From SVFI01 sp045588655 (GTDB lineage: Bacteria > Bacillota > Clostridia > Lachnospirales > Lachnospiraceae): a DNA stretch of 64,000 nucleotides. Both the position numbers and the translations under genes were made by a program. The notes beneath the pieces were generated by a model. The model was given only the letters and a program-made list of their open reading frames with translations. It made no database searches and was not told the origin of the DNA. Positions 18,653 to 27,488 of the stretch are shown here, in pieces (the first letter of the stretch is position 1; each line of letters opens with the position of its first letter). The stretch covers positions 124,001 to 188,000 of the forward strand of contig JAZNEP010000022.1 of the NCBI GenBank assembly GCA_045588655.1, written 5' to 3'.

Positions 18653-18698
18653 AAAGAAAACTGTCGCCGGTGAGAGACCGAAGCGACAGTTTTCTTTG
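18653..18698. terminator. Bidirectional terminator
   Basis: Stem AAGAAAACTGTCGC / GCGACAGTTTTCTT with an inner CGG/CCG, flanked by A- and T-rich runs. It lies between the MATE gene and the convergent substrate-binding protein gene. Confidence 0.9.
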
Positions 18699-18708
18699 TT
18701 GTTGTGAT

Positions 18709-19719
18709 TTATTTAGAGGAAATGGCTTCTTGTGCAAATTCGGTTGTAACAAGATCTTGATATGGAGCGCGCTGATCCAGTTCCCCGGCTTCTTCTAAAA
18801 TGTTTTGCAGCAGTTCAAAACTATCTTCTTCAAAGATAAGGTCGTTTTTCCAAGTTGCCTGCTCATGGTAACGAGCAACAATTGTGGTAAGCGTTTCCAG
18901 ATTGGTTTCTTTAAATTGTGGCTGAATAACGGCTGCGATTTCTTCATGGGTATGCGAGTTTACATAATCCATACCAAGTTGTAGTGCATCCGTGAATTTC
19001 TGAATATTTTCCTTGTTTTCGTTTACATAACTCTGCTTTGCAGCAAAGCAAGTGTATGGAACATAACCGGAGTCAACTCCAAGTGATGCGACGACCTGAT
19101 AACCGGCGTCCATCTCTTCAAGAGCAGTGGCAGAAGGTTCAAACTCAACGGTATAATCGCCCTGACCACCGCTGAATGCTGCGGCGGTGGAACCAAAATC
19201 TATGCTCTGATCAATGGTAAGATCGCGGGTTGGATCAATTCCGTTTTTCTTGAGAATATACTCAAATACCATCTGAGGCATTCCGCCGGCGCGACCACCA
19301 AGAACGTGTTTTCCTTTGAGTTTTTGCCATGTAAAATCAGGATCGGCTTCTCTGGCCACAATGAAGTTTCCGGCGCGTTGTGTCAATTGTGCAAAATTGA
19401 CCACGACATCATCCGTATCACCAAGATAGGTGTAGATGGTTGATTCCGGTCCCATGAATCCTATGTCAGCCTCTCCGGATAAGACAGCCGTCATTGTTTT
19501 GTCTGCACCAAAACCGGTGATGAGCTCAAGGTCAATCCCTTGTTCCTCAAAATAACCATTTTCGATTGCGACATATAAAGGTGCATAAAAAATGGAATGT
19601 GCTACTTCATTGAGTACAATTTTTGTGGAATTATCTTTCGCAGAGCTTCCGCAACCACTCACAATGACAGCAGTCATTATAAGGGCTGTCAGTCGAAAAA
19701 GAATGGATCTTTTTTTCAT
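18709..19719 (-). CDS. NitT/TauT-type substrate-binding lipoprotein
   Basis: A 336-residue ABC transporter receptor. An N-terminal signal with lipobox VSGC (Cys23) anchors it outside the membrane. The mature part is of the NMT1/THI5-like, NitT/TauT class: NEVAHSIFYAPLYVAIENGYFEEQGIDLEL, then GADKTMTAVLSGEADIGFMGPE. Such proteins bind nitrate, sulfonates, riboflavin or pyrimidine precursors. No permease or ATPase gene is adjacent, so it must use a transporter encoded elsewhere. GGGAGG precedes the ATG. A small palindrome AGGGTGTAACACCCT (about 19741-19756) lies in its leader. Confidence 0.88.
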   Translation of the reverse strand: MKKRSILFRLTALIMTAVIVSGCGSSAKDNSTKIVLNEVAHSIFYAPLYVAIENGYFEEQGIDLELITGFGADKTMTAVLSGEADIGFMGPESTIYTYLGDTDDVVVNFAQLTQRAGNFIVAREADPDFTWQKLKGKHVLGGRAGGMPQMVFEYILKKNGIDPTRDLTIDQSIDFGSTAAAFSGGQGDYTVEFEPSATALEEMDAGYQVVASLGVDSGYVPYTCFAAKQSYVNENKENIQKFTDALQLGMDYVNSHTHEEIAAVIQPQFKETNLETLTTIVARYHEQATWKNDLIFEEDSFELLQNILEEAGELDQRAPYQDLVTTEFAQEAISSK

Positions 19720-19801
19720 AAAACATTACCTCCCATTTTGTAGGGTGTAACACCCTTAAACATAACCTATGCAAAGAATTGACATTCGGTGACATATTCG
19801 T

Positions 19802-19830
19802 TTGCACGGAAAAAGAAATTGTGGTATTCT
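19802..19830 (+). promoter_or_regulatory. Promoter of the DMT transporter gene
   Basis: TTGCAC (19802-19807), 17 bases, TATTCT (19825-19830), about 29 bases before the ATG. Confidence 0.6.
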
Positions 19831-19858
19831 TTTGAACGATTGAGAGTGAGGATTGAAT

Positions 19859-20776
19859 ATGTGGATATTTCAAGTTTTGTTATACGGATTATTAAAAGGA
19901 ACAAGGGAAATTATTAAAAAGAAATCGCTAAACAGAAATTCAGTGATGGAAGTGTTATTCTTTTATACACTGTTTGCGTTTTTGTTTGTTTGTCCGGATG
20001 CAGGAAACGCAGGAGGGGTCGATGCAAAGCACATGCTGGTTATTGCGATTAAATCGTTTGTGATTTTTCTGGCCTGGATGTGTAGTTTTAAAGCAATTAA
20101 AAAAATGCCAATCAGTCTTTATGGGATTTTGGATTTGTCCAGAGTATTATTTGCAACGTTACTGGCGACTGTGGTATTACATGAAACACTTACCAGAAAT
20201 CAAATAATTGGACTTGTGCTTGTTTGCGCTGGTTTGTTGATGTTAAAAGGATTGAATATCAGTCTCCCTTGGAGACGTACAAAAGAAGAACAGATAGGGA
20301 AAGAGCAGATTGGGCAAGAGCAAGCACAGAAGGAAGTAATAAAAAAAGAGAAAGTAGCCCCGGTTTTGGTGCTGTTTGCATTTGCCTCCTGCTTGTTAAA
20401 TGCAGTATCAGGATTGCTGGACAAAATACTGATGAAGGACATCAATAGTTCGCAATTACAATTTTGGTATATGTTATTTTTAGTGTCCTTCTATTTGGTT
20501 TACATAATTGTGACAAAAACAAAGATACGGGTAAAAACTGCATTGAAAAATCCGTGGATATGGCTTCTGGCTTTTTTGTTTGTAATCGCAGACAGATCGC
20601 TGTTTATTGCGAATGCAGATCCGGCCAGTAAAATCAGTGTGATGACATTGATTAAACAGTCAGGCTGCATCGTAACGATACTTGGCGGGAAATTTGTGTT
20701 CCACGAGAAAAACATTGCATATAAATTGTTATGTGCCGGTGTGGTAATCGCAGGAATTGTGATTGGAGTCTTATAA
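19859..20776 (+). CDS. EamA/DMT-superfamily transporter
   Basis: The ATG at 19859 has GTGAGG 7 bases upstream; a TTG at 19853 is in frame but overlaps the spacer. The 305-residue protein has about ten hydrophobic helices in two EamA halves, separated by a charged cytoplasmic loop (residues about 140-170) rich in Lys, Glu and Gln. It is a drug/metabolite transporter of unknown substrate. It stands immediately before pcrA on the same strand. Confidence 0.85.
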   Translation: MWIFQVLLYGLLKGTREIIKKKSLNRNSVMEVLFFYTLFAFLFVCPDAGNAGGVDAKHMLVIAIKSFVIFLAWMCSFKAIKKMPISLYGILDLSRVLFATLLATVVLHETLTRNQIIGLVLVCAGLLMLKGLNISLPWRRTKEEQIGKEQIGQEQAQKEVIKKEKVAPVLVLFAFASCLLNAVSGLLDKILMKDINSSQLQFWYMLFLVSFYLVYIIVTKTKIRVKTALKNPWIWLLAFLFVIADRSLFIANADPASKISVMTLIKQSGCIVTILGGKFVFHEKNIAYKLLCAGVVIAGIVIGVL

Positions 20777-20845
20777 AAATAGAGAGGATGTGTTATACTG
20801 AACCTGCTGTTGCAGACAACGTATATCAAACAGGAGAATGAAGTA

Positions 20846-23203
20846 ATGAGTATATACGATTCTTTAAATGAAATGCAAAAAAAAGCGGTTTTTCAGACAG
20901 AAGGCCCAGTATTGATATTGGCCGGCGCCGGAAGCGGAAAGACCAGAGTGTTGACGCACAGAATAGCATATCTGATTGATGAGTGTGACGTAAAGCCTTG
21001 GAATATTATGGCTATTACCTTTACCAATAAAGCAGCCCAAGAGATGAAAAACAGGGTGGATGATCTGGTAGGGTTTGGATCGGACAGCATTTGGGTATCC
21101 ACATTTCACTCCAGCTGTGTCCGCATATTGCGTAGGTATGCAGATAGAATAGGGTATGATACCAATTTTACCATATACGATGCGGATGATCAGAAATCGA
21201 TAGTAAAAGACGTATGTAAAAAATTACAGATTGATACAAAAACGCTAAAAGAGAGAACCATATTATCTGCGATATCCTCAGCGAAAGATGCGCTAATCGG
21301 ACCGATAGAGTATGAGATGAGTGCATTTGGAGATTATAATAAGCAGCGTATTTCTAAAGTGTACAAAGAATATCAGGCAGCACTGCGAAAAAATAATGCG
21401 ATGGACTTTGATGATCTGATTATGCAGACGGTAGAGCTTCTAAAAAGCAATCCTGAGATATGTGCAAGCTATCATGAAAGATTTCATTACATTATGGTAG
21501 ATGAATATCAGGATACCAATACAGCGCAGTTTGAATTAATCAGGCTGTTAGCGGCGGCTAATCGCAATCTTTGTGTGGTTGGTGATGATGATCAGTCAAT
21601 TTATAAATTCCGCGGAGCCAATATTCGCAATATTCTTGATTTTGAAAAAGTATATCCGGATGCGTGTGTGATTAAGTTGGAGCAAAATTATCGCTCAACA
21701 CAGACGATATTGGATGCAGCCAATGCAGTGATTCGTAATAATATCGGAAGAAAGGATAAAGCACTTTGGACAGACGCAGGAAGTGGTAGCAGAATACATT
21801 TCAGGCAGTTTGATACAGCTTATGAGGAGTCGGAATACATAGCAGGGGATATTTCAGGGAAATACCATGGCGGAAAACTTATGTATAGTGATTGTGCGGT
21901 TCTTTATCGTACGAACGCCCAGTCGCGTCTTTTGGAAGAGCAATTTATCCGTTCCAATATTCCTTACAATGTGGTTGGCGGAGTAAACTTTTATTCCAGA
22001 AAAGAAATTAAGGACGTACTCGCCTATTTAAAGACCATTGATAATGGAAAAGATGATTTGGCGGTCAAACGTATTATTAATGTACCAAAGCGGGGAATCG
22101 GACAGACGACAATTGCAAAGGTGCAGGATTACGCAGATGAGAAACAAATGAGTTTTTTTGACGCACTTTGTGAAGCAGACCAGATTAAGACCATAGGAAA
22201 GAGTGCAACAAAGCTGACACCATTTGTAAATATGATTCGCGTATTTCGAAGTCGGTTATCCGTGTATAGTCTGGAAGATTTGATGCAGGATATTTTAGAT
22301 ACAACCGGATATATAGAGCAGCTTCAGGCAGATTCGGAGGAAGAAGCGGAAGCGAGAATTGAAAATATTGATGAATTAATTTCGAAAGTGGTTTCTTATG
22401 AAGAGTCACATGATCAGCCGACGCTGTCCGAATTTTTGGAAGATGTAGCATTGGTGGCAGACATTGACGGTGTAGATCCGGCGCAAGATAAGGTACTGTT
22501 AATGACACTGCACAGTGCAAAGGGATTGGAATTTCCGCATGTCTATTTGGCAGGTATGGAAGATGGTGTATTTCCAAGTTATATGACCATTATGTCGGAT
22601 GATTCAACTGAAGTAGAGGAAGAGAGACGCCTTGCTTATGTCGGTATTACGCGAGCAAAAGAAGAGCTTACGATTCTGGCAGCAAAACAGAGGATGATTC
22701 GCGGGGAAACACAATACAATCCGGTCAGCCGATTTGTGAAAGAAATTCCACAGGAGCTTTTGGATAACAGACTTCCGGTATACAAAAGAGACTTTTCTGA
22801 TTATGAAGAGGATTCCAGAGAAAGAGTGAGTTTTAAACAAAAACCGTATACTTTTTCGGATTATTCAGTGAAACAGACAGAGACGAGCAAATATGCGCAG
22901 TCCGAGAGAACATCTTATTCCTATACGACACCGGGAACCATGGCGCGCCCAAAGGCAATTTTAAAGAAAAAAACAACGCCGAGTGAGGTAAAACCATTTA
23001 TTGCACAGGTGGCAAATGTGAATAAACCGGCTACATCTACGATAAACTATACGGTGGGTGACAGAGTGCGGCATTCCCGTTTTGGAGATGGAACGGTACT
23101 TATGATGGAACCGGGACCAAAAGATACGAAAGTAACCGTAGCATTTGATGAGTGCGGGCAGAAAATCATGTATGCGACCTTTGCCAAACTGGTAAAAATC
23201 TGA
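20846..23203 (+). CDS. pcrA: ATP-dependent DNA helicase PcrA
   Basis: SF1A 3'-5' helicase of the UvrD/Rep/PcrA group, acting in repair and in clearing recombination or transcription intermediates. The ATG at 20846 gives SIYDSLNEMQKKAV, the normal family start, with AGGAG 9 bases upstream. Motif I GAGSGKT, motif II VDEYQDTN, motif III/IV QNYRST, motif V LHSAKGLEF and motif VI VGITRAKE are all present. The C-terminus ends in the PcrA RNA-polymerase-binding-like module (VGDRVRHSRFGDGTVL). Length of 785 residues is normal. Confidence 0.96.
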   Translation: MSIYDSLNEMQKKAVFQTEGPVLILAGAGSGKTRVLTHRIAYLIDECDVKPWNIMAITFTNKAAQEMKNRVDDLVGFGSDSIWVSTFHSSCVRILRRYADRIGYDTNFTIYDADDQKSIVKDVCKKLQIDTKTLKERTILSAISSAKDALIGPIEYEMSAFGDYNKQRISKVYKEYQAALRKNNAMDFDDLIMQTVELLKSNPEICASYHERFHYIMVDEYQDTNTAQFELIRLLAAANRNLCVVGDDDQSIYKFRGANIRNILDFEKVYPDACVIKLEQNYRSTQTILDAANAVIRNNIGRKDKALWTDAGSGSRIHFRQFDTAYEESEYIAGDISGKYHGGKLMYSDCAVLYRTNAQSRLLEEQFIRSNIPYNVVGGVNFYSRKEIKDVLAYLKTIDNGKDDLAVKRIINVPKRGIGQTTIAKVQDYADEKQMSFFDALCEADQIKTIGKSATKLTPFVNMIRVFRSRLSVYSLEDLMQDILDTTGYIEQLQADSEEEAEARIENIDELISKVVSYEESHDQPTLSEFLEDVALVADIDGVDPAQDKVLLMTLHSAKGLEFPHVYLAGMEDGVFPSYMTIMSDDSTEVEEERRLAYVGITRAKEELTILAAKQRMIRGETQYNPVSRFVKEIPQELLDNRLPVYKRDFSDYEEDSRERVSFKQKPYTFSDYSVKQTETSKYAQSERTSYSYTTPGTMARPKAILKKKTTPSEVKPFIAQVANVNKPATSTINYTVGDRVRHSRFGDGTVLMMEPGPKDTKVTVAFDECGQKIMYATFAKLVKI

Positions 23204-23311
23204 TGATGGAAAAAAATGCATTCAAACGAAAATATCAGTAGTAAAGCCAAAGAATTTGTGATATGATACTCCTATATAGGGGCAGCGATAGCAGAAAGGT
23301 GGATGTAATTT

Positions 23312-23584
23312 ATGAATAAACTGAAATTAGATGATGTAGTTGCTATGATTAAAGCAAATGAACTGTTGAAAAGAGAAGAAGAGGAAAAGAAAAAACCGTG
23401 CGTAGTTCTCTGGGTGCTTGCAATTGTTGGAGCTGTTGTAGCTGTCGCAGGTATTGCGTATGCAATTTATCTGTATTTCACCCCGGATTACCTCGAAGAT
23501 TTCGAAGATGATTTCGATGATGATTTTGACGATGATTTCTTTGAAGAAGAGGAAGACGAAAAGACAGAGAAAGATGCAGAGTAG
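23312..23584 (+). CDS. Small membrane protein with acidic tail
   Basis: A 90-residue protein: a charged N-terminal helix, one membrane helix (residues about 30-53), then an extremely acidic tail of Asp/Glu/Phe repeats (EDDFDDDFDDDF type). GGTGG is well placed before the ATG. It sits between pcrA and rlmD and is followed by a terminator. The function is unknown. The repeated GATGATTT-like codons could slip during replication. Confidence 0.75.
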   Translation: MNKLKLDDVVAMIKANELLKREEEEKKKPCVVLWVLAIVGAVVAVAGIAYAIYLYFTPDYLEDFEDDFDDDFDDDFFEEEEDEKTEKDAE

Positions 23585-23633
23585 AATTGTTTTGTAGGAG
23601 CAGTTCTATCGAAATAAAAAAATATTGAGTATG

Positions 23634-23664
23634 AAAACGGGATTCCGATGGAGTCCCGTTTTTT
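23634..23664 (+). terminator. Terminator upstream of rlmD
   Basis: Stem AAAACGGGATTCC / GGAGTCCCGTTTT with a three-base loop and a T-run. Confidence 0.88.
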
Positions 23665-23711
23665 AAAGAGAAAGTCTAGCGTGGAAAAGAAAGCAAAAGA
23701 TAGGAGACAGT

Positions 23712-25412
23712 ATGAAAAAGGGCGAAATATATGAAGGAATGGTAAGTTATGTAAACTTTCCAAATAAAGGAATCATTGAAAACGGAGACAATAAAGTGAC
23801 AGTAAAAAATGCGTTGCCGGGGCAAACGGTAAGGTATCGTGTCACGAAGAAGAAAAAAGGACGCGCAGATGCAAATGTACTGGAAGTACTCGAAACTGCA
23901 CCGGATGAAATTGCTTCACCGTGTCCTCATTTTGGAGAGTGTGGTGGTTGTACCTATCAAAATCTTCCTTATGAAAAACAGTTAGAGCTAAAATCCGGTC
24001 AAGTAAAAAAGTTACTTGATGAGGTTTACATAAAACAAAACCAGGAACCAATCTATGTATTTGAAGGAATCAAAGGAAGTCCGAATCAGTTTGCGTATCG
24101 AAACAAAATGGAGTTTTCCTTTGGAGATGAGAGAAAGGATGGGCCGCTCAGTCTCGGTATGCATAAGAGGGGCAGTTTTTACGATATCGTCACGGTGAAG
24201 GATTGTCAGATTGTGGATGAAGATTTTCGCTTGATTTTGGATACCACACTTGCATATTGCAAGGAAAAAGAGATACCGTTCTATCACAGAATGAGAGGGG
24301 ATGGATTTCTTCGACATCTTCTTGTGCGTAAAGCCGTTAAAACCGGAGAAATTATGGTGGCGCTGATTACAACATCGCAGGAGCTGGTCTTAAAGTCAGG
24401 ACAGACGAAAGAGGTAATCTTGGAAGAATTTACGGAGAAGTTATGTAAACTAGACAAAGAAGGAGGATTCACCGGAAAACTGGTGGGCATTTTGCATACG
24501 GAAAATGATTCCGTAGCAGATGTGGTAAAGAACGACGGAACCAAGGTGCTTTTTGGACAGGATTATTTCTATGAAGAGCTGCTTGGACTTCGTTTTAAGA
24601 TTACAGAATTTTCATTTTTTCAAACGAACTCTCTTGGTGCGGAAGTACTGTATGAGACTGCGCGTTCCTATATCGGAGATCTGACGGACGGCGGGGAGCC
24701 GGACAAGGTGGTTTTTGATTTGTATTCGGGAACCGGAACGATTGCACAGCTTATGGCACCGGTAGCAAAGAAAGTAATCGGTGTCGAAATTATAGAAGAA
24801 GCCGTGCAAGCAGCCAAAAAGAATGCAGAATTAAATGGTTTACATAATTGCGAATTTATTGCCGGTGATGTATTAAAAGTGTTAGATACCATTGAGGAAA
24901 AACCGGATTTCATTATTCTTGACCCGCCGCGTGACGGGATTCATCCGAAGGCACTGGCTAAGATTATTGCTTACGGCGTCGATCGCATTGTGTATATTTC
25001 ATGTAAGCCGACGAGTCTTGCAAGAGACTTGGAAGTGTTTGAACAGAGCGGATACCATATGGAGAAGGCGTGTTGCGTGGATATGTTCCCGGGAACCGTG
25101 CATGTGGAGACGTGCGTCCTCTTGTCCCACCAAGATGTCGACAGGTATGTAAAGATGGATTATGAGCCGGAAAATGCTGATTATATGCAGGGTGTCAAAC
25201 AGAAATGTACCTATGGAGATATAACAGATTGGGTTCAGAAAAATTATGGATTTCATGTCACAAACCTCAATATAGCTCAAGTAAAGGCGAAGTGTGGACT
25301 GGAAATGCGAGAAAACTATAATAAGGGAAAGGAAGGCCATAGAGTACCTAATACTCCCAAGGAAAAAGAAGAAGCTATAATAGCAGCGCTTAAATACTTT
25401 GGATTATTGTAA
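23712..25412 (+). CDS. rlmD: 23S rRNA (uracil-C5)-methyltransferase with C-terminal extension
   Basis: A RumA/RlmD-family SAM-dependent methyltransferase that methylates a uridine in 23S rRNA. An N-terminal TRAM domain (about 1-60) is followed by a 4Fe-4S site (CPHFGECGGC plus the later Cys in KDCQ). The FQTN motif, SAM-binding DLYSGTGT, DPPRDG and catalytic Cys in YISCKPTSLARDL complete the enzyme, whose usual terminus is near VLLSHQ (residue about 475). A further 90 residues follow, containing the conserved YGFHVTNLNIAQVKAKCGL and KEEAIIAALKYFG. That tail is the type often seen where serine-recombinase elements sit at the 3' end of this gene. The accessory island begins directly downstream. 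Confidence 0.9.
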   Translation: MKKGEIYEGMVSYVNFPNKGIIENGDNKVTVKNALPGQTVRYRVTKKKKGRADANVLEVLETAPDEIASPCPHFGECGGCTYQNLPYEKQLELKSGQVKKLLDEVYIKQNQEPIYVFEGIKGSPNQFAYRNKMEFSFGDERKDGPLSLGMHKRGSFYDIVTVKDCQIVDEDFRLILDTTLAYCKEKEIPFYHRMRGDGFLRHLLVRKAVKTGEIMVALITTSQELVLKSGQTKEVILEEFTEKLCKLDKEGGFTGKLVGILHTENDSVADVVKNDGTKVLFGQDYFYEELLGLRFKITEFSFFQTNSLGAEVLYETARSYIGDLTDGGEPDKVVFDLYSGTGTIAQLMAPVAKKVIGVEIIEEAVQAAKKNAELNGLHNCEFIAGDVLKVLDTIEEKPDFIILDPPRDGIHPKALAKIIAYGVDRIVYISCKPTSLARDLEVFEQSGYHMEKACCVDMFPGTVHVETCVLLSHQDVDRYVKMDYEPENADYMQGVKQKCTYGDITDWVQKNYGFHVTNLNIAQVKAKCGLEMRENYNKGKEGHRVPNTPKEKEEAIIAALKYFGLL

Positions 25413-25465
25413 AATAGTATATGTAATTTAACACTTCTTTGAATAAATAGATTTAGAGAGGTGGG

Positions 25466-25507
25466 TAAAAAGTAGACCATGGAAAATTTTCTGTGGTCTA
25501 CTTTTTT
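25466..25507 (+). terminator. Terminator after rlmD
   Basis: Nine-base stem AGTAGACCA (25471-25479) / TGGTCTACT (25494-25502) with a T-run. A separate perfect inverted repeat GTTTGTGC-CTAGA-GCACAAAC (25510-25530) follows just before the next gene and could be an operator. Confidence 0.85.
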
Positions 25508-25557
25508 CTGTTTGTGCCTAGAGCACAAACCAATAGAGAGATAAAGGGGGCGCCGAT

Positions 25558-25839
25558 ATGATTAATTATGAAATGGAAAAGAATGAAGGGGATTTAAATT
25601 TTAAAAGCAAAGAACAAGCGATACTTGAACTGATAGTTGTATCGAATTCTGTACTTAAGATTCTTGATACAGATGGTGTAGACGATGCTGAATTAAAGGA
25701 GGTATACACGAGAGTATGCGAAAAGTATAGCGTATCCCTTGATTGTCGTTTGTTCCGTATTGCAAATGATATGGAAGTTGATGCTTTGAACCGATTGGTA
25801 AGTCGGGCGGATGCGAAGGAGGGAGGATGTAAACGTTAA
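25558..25839 (+). CDS. Hypothetical protein, first gene of the island
   Basis: A 93-residue, acidic, probably alpha-helical protein not recognised. The strong ribosome binding site AAAGGGGG and the following same-strand DUF5688 gene support that it is real. An 8-bp perfect inverted repeat lies 28 bases before its start. No catalytic or DNA-binding motif is visible. Confidence 0.6.
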   Translation: MINYEMEKNEGDLNFKSKEQAILELIVVSNSVLKILDTDGVDDAELKEVYTRVCEKYSVSLDCRLFRIANDMEVDALNRLVSRADAKEGGCKR

Positions 25840-25904
25840 CAAGATAGTAGCGAAACAGGCCATGGTACGGCATTTTACAAAAAGTTAAGGAGAATCAGTC
25901 AAAC

Positions 25905-26807
25905 ATGAATGAGAAATTTTATAACGAAGTGAAGGATGAAGTATCAAAAATATTTAATGAGCAGGGAGAGAACCTTGATGTACAGATTCAAAAAGTGGTC
26001 AAGGCAAATAATGTAATATATCACGGTCTTACAATTAAAGGAAATACTAATATTACGCCCGTGATATATTTAGAACAATTTTGCTGTCACGATGATAGTT
26101 GTTTAAGTGTACAAGAGTGCGCTAAAAAGGTGATAGAAATTTATATGTCCAATCATCTGGAGAAAGACTTTGATATTAACAGCATTACGGATTATGAAAA
26201 AGTAAAAGATAAGATTATAGTCTGTCTTTATAATACTGAGGCAAACGCAAAAAGTTTGCTAGATATGCCACACAAAAATTATGAGGACTTATCCATCTAT
26301 TACCGAATTGACATTCCTATGAATGATGATTCGACAGGATCAGTTATACTAACAAATAAATTAATGTCTGCGTGGAATAAAAATGTAGAAGAGATTGATA
26401 GAATCGCTTGGGATAATATGAAACGTATTAATCCGCCTACTTTTATGAGCATGAATACTGTAATAAGCGAAATGATTGGCGCAGAAGAAATGCTTGAAAT
26501 AACAGAGGAATCGCAAATGTATGTCTTCTCGTGCAAGAATAAACAAAATGGTGCAGTGTATATGTTAGATACACAGGAACTAATGAACATTTGTGACATA
26601 TTGAATGATGACTTGTGTATTCTCCCAAGTAGCCGACATGAGGTTATTATTTTGCCTGCAAGATTTGCGAACAAAAATGACGATTATACACATCTAAAGG
26701 AAATAGTTAGAGAAGTAAATGAAACACAATTGGAGAAAGAGGACTTTTTGTCTAATAACATTTACCTTTTTGAACGTGCAATTGGAAAACTCAAGATGGT
26801 TGCATAG
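25905..26807 (+). CDS. DUF5688 family protein
   Basis: A 300-residue soluble protein that matches the DUF5688 pattern common on mobile elements of Lachnospiraceae: NVIYHGLTIKGNTNITPVIYLEQF near the N-terminus, central RIDIPMNDDSTGSVILTNKLM and a C-terminal LPSSRHEVIILP block. The function is unknown; the family recurs in gene arrays on integrative elements. AAGGAG precedes the ATG. A terminator separates it from the ClpP-like gene. Confidence 0.7.
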   Translation: MNEKFYNEVKDEVSKIFNEQGENLDVQIQKVVKANNVIYHGLTIKGNTNITPVIYLEQFCCHDDSCLSVQECAKKVIEIYMSNHLEKDFDINSITDYEKVKDKIIVCLYNTEANAKSLLDMPHKNYEDLSIYYRIDIPMNDDSTGSVILTNKLMSAWNKNVEEIDRIAWDNMKRINPPTFMSMNTVISEMIGAEEMLEITEESQMYVFSCKNKQNGAVYMLDTQELMNICDILNDDLCILPSSRHEVIILPARFANKNDDYTHLKEIVREVNETQLEKEDFLSNNIYLFERAIGKLKMVA

Positions 26808-26817
26808 TGCTTTATCT

Positions 26818-26850
26818 TACCTGACTGCAAATGCAGTCAGGTTTATTTTT
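26818..26850 (+). terminator. Terminator after the DUF5688 gene
   Basis: Ten-base perfect stem CCTGACTGCA / TGCAGTCAGG, two-base loop, T-rich tail. Confidence 0.9.
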
Positions 26851-26867
26851 GAAAGGAGAGATGAAAT

Positions 26868-27476
26868 ATGGAAGAGCCTAGAATTATAACGGAAACACAC
26901 ACATATGGTACAAGAATGAGTATTGCAGATAGCCTATTACAGCATAACGAAATATGGCTAGAGGGAGAAGTTACTGTTGAAGCAGTTAATGAAATCATTA
27001 GTTTGTTACATATTATGGAACAAAAATGCGCAAGTAAAAATAATGGGATAATCCAAGCGGATGTAAAATTGCTGATTTCTGGACCAGGCGGTTCAATTTC
27101 GGCGGCACTTAATCTTGCTAATTATCTGCAAAATACTCCGTTGAATGTTACAACTATCGCGGTAAACAACTGTTCATCGTCATCTGCACTTATTTGGCTA
27201 GCAGGAAAACACAGACAAATATTACCATTTAGTCGTTTGATGTTTCATGAAGTGAGTCATACCGTTTGTGAATATTCCAAGTACAAGGTAGAGCGTATAA
27301 AAGAGATATGCGATGATATGACGGCATTGAATAATGAAATTGTTAAAATGATTTCAAAATCAATAAGAATAGCAGAAAATGATGTGAAAAGAATGATTTC
27401 CGGTAAAGAGTATTACCTATCTGCGCAAGAGGCAGTTTCACATGGATTTGCTGATGAAATTATTAACACACTTTAA
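26868..27476 (+). CDS. ClpP-like serine peptidase
   Basis: A 202-residue member of the ClpP/crotonase fold. SGPGGSI (71-77) is the substrate-binding strand and glycine loop. The catalytic serine falls in the Ser103-Ser106 cluster (probably Ser104), and His127 (LMFHEV) is the catalytic histidine. YLSAQEAVSHGFADEI matches the end of ClpP. At the usual catalytic Asp position I read Glu181, which is unusual. It is followed 12 bases later by a ClpX-like ATPase, so the pair can form its own two-part protease, separate from the housekeeping ClpXP. Confidence 0.88.
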   Translation: MEEPRIITETHTYGTRMSIADSLLQHNEIWLEGEVTVEAVNEIISLLHIMEQKCASKNNGIIQADVKLLISGPGGSISAALNLANYLQNTPLNVTTIAVNNCSSSSALIWLAGKHRQILPFSRLMFHEVSHTVCEYSKYKVERIKEICDDMTALNNEIVKMISKSIRIAENDVKRMISGKEYYLSAQEAVSHGFADEIINTL

Positions 27477-27488
27477 AGGAGATGCATA

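Noticed and set aside
19720..19858. TPP or other riboswitch upstream of the NMT1-like receptor
   Set aside because: The leader lacks the conserved thiamine-box bases; only a short palindrome is present.
25412..25558. tRNA gene as the insertion site of the island
   Set aside because: No cloverleaf or T-loop sequence could be found between rlmD and the first island gene.
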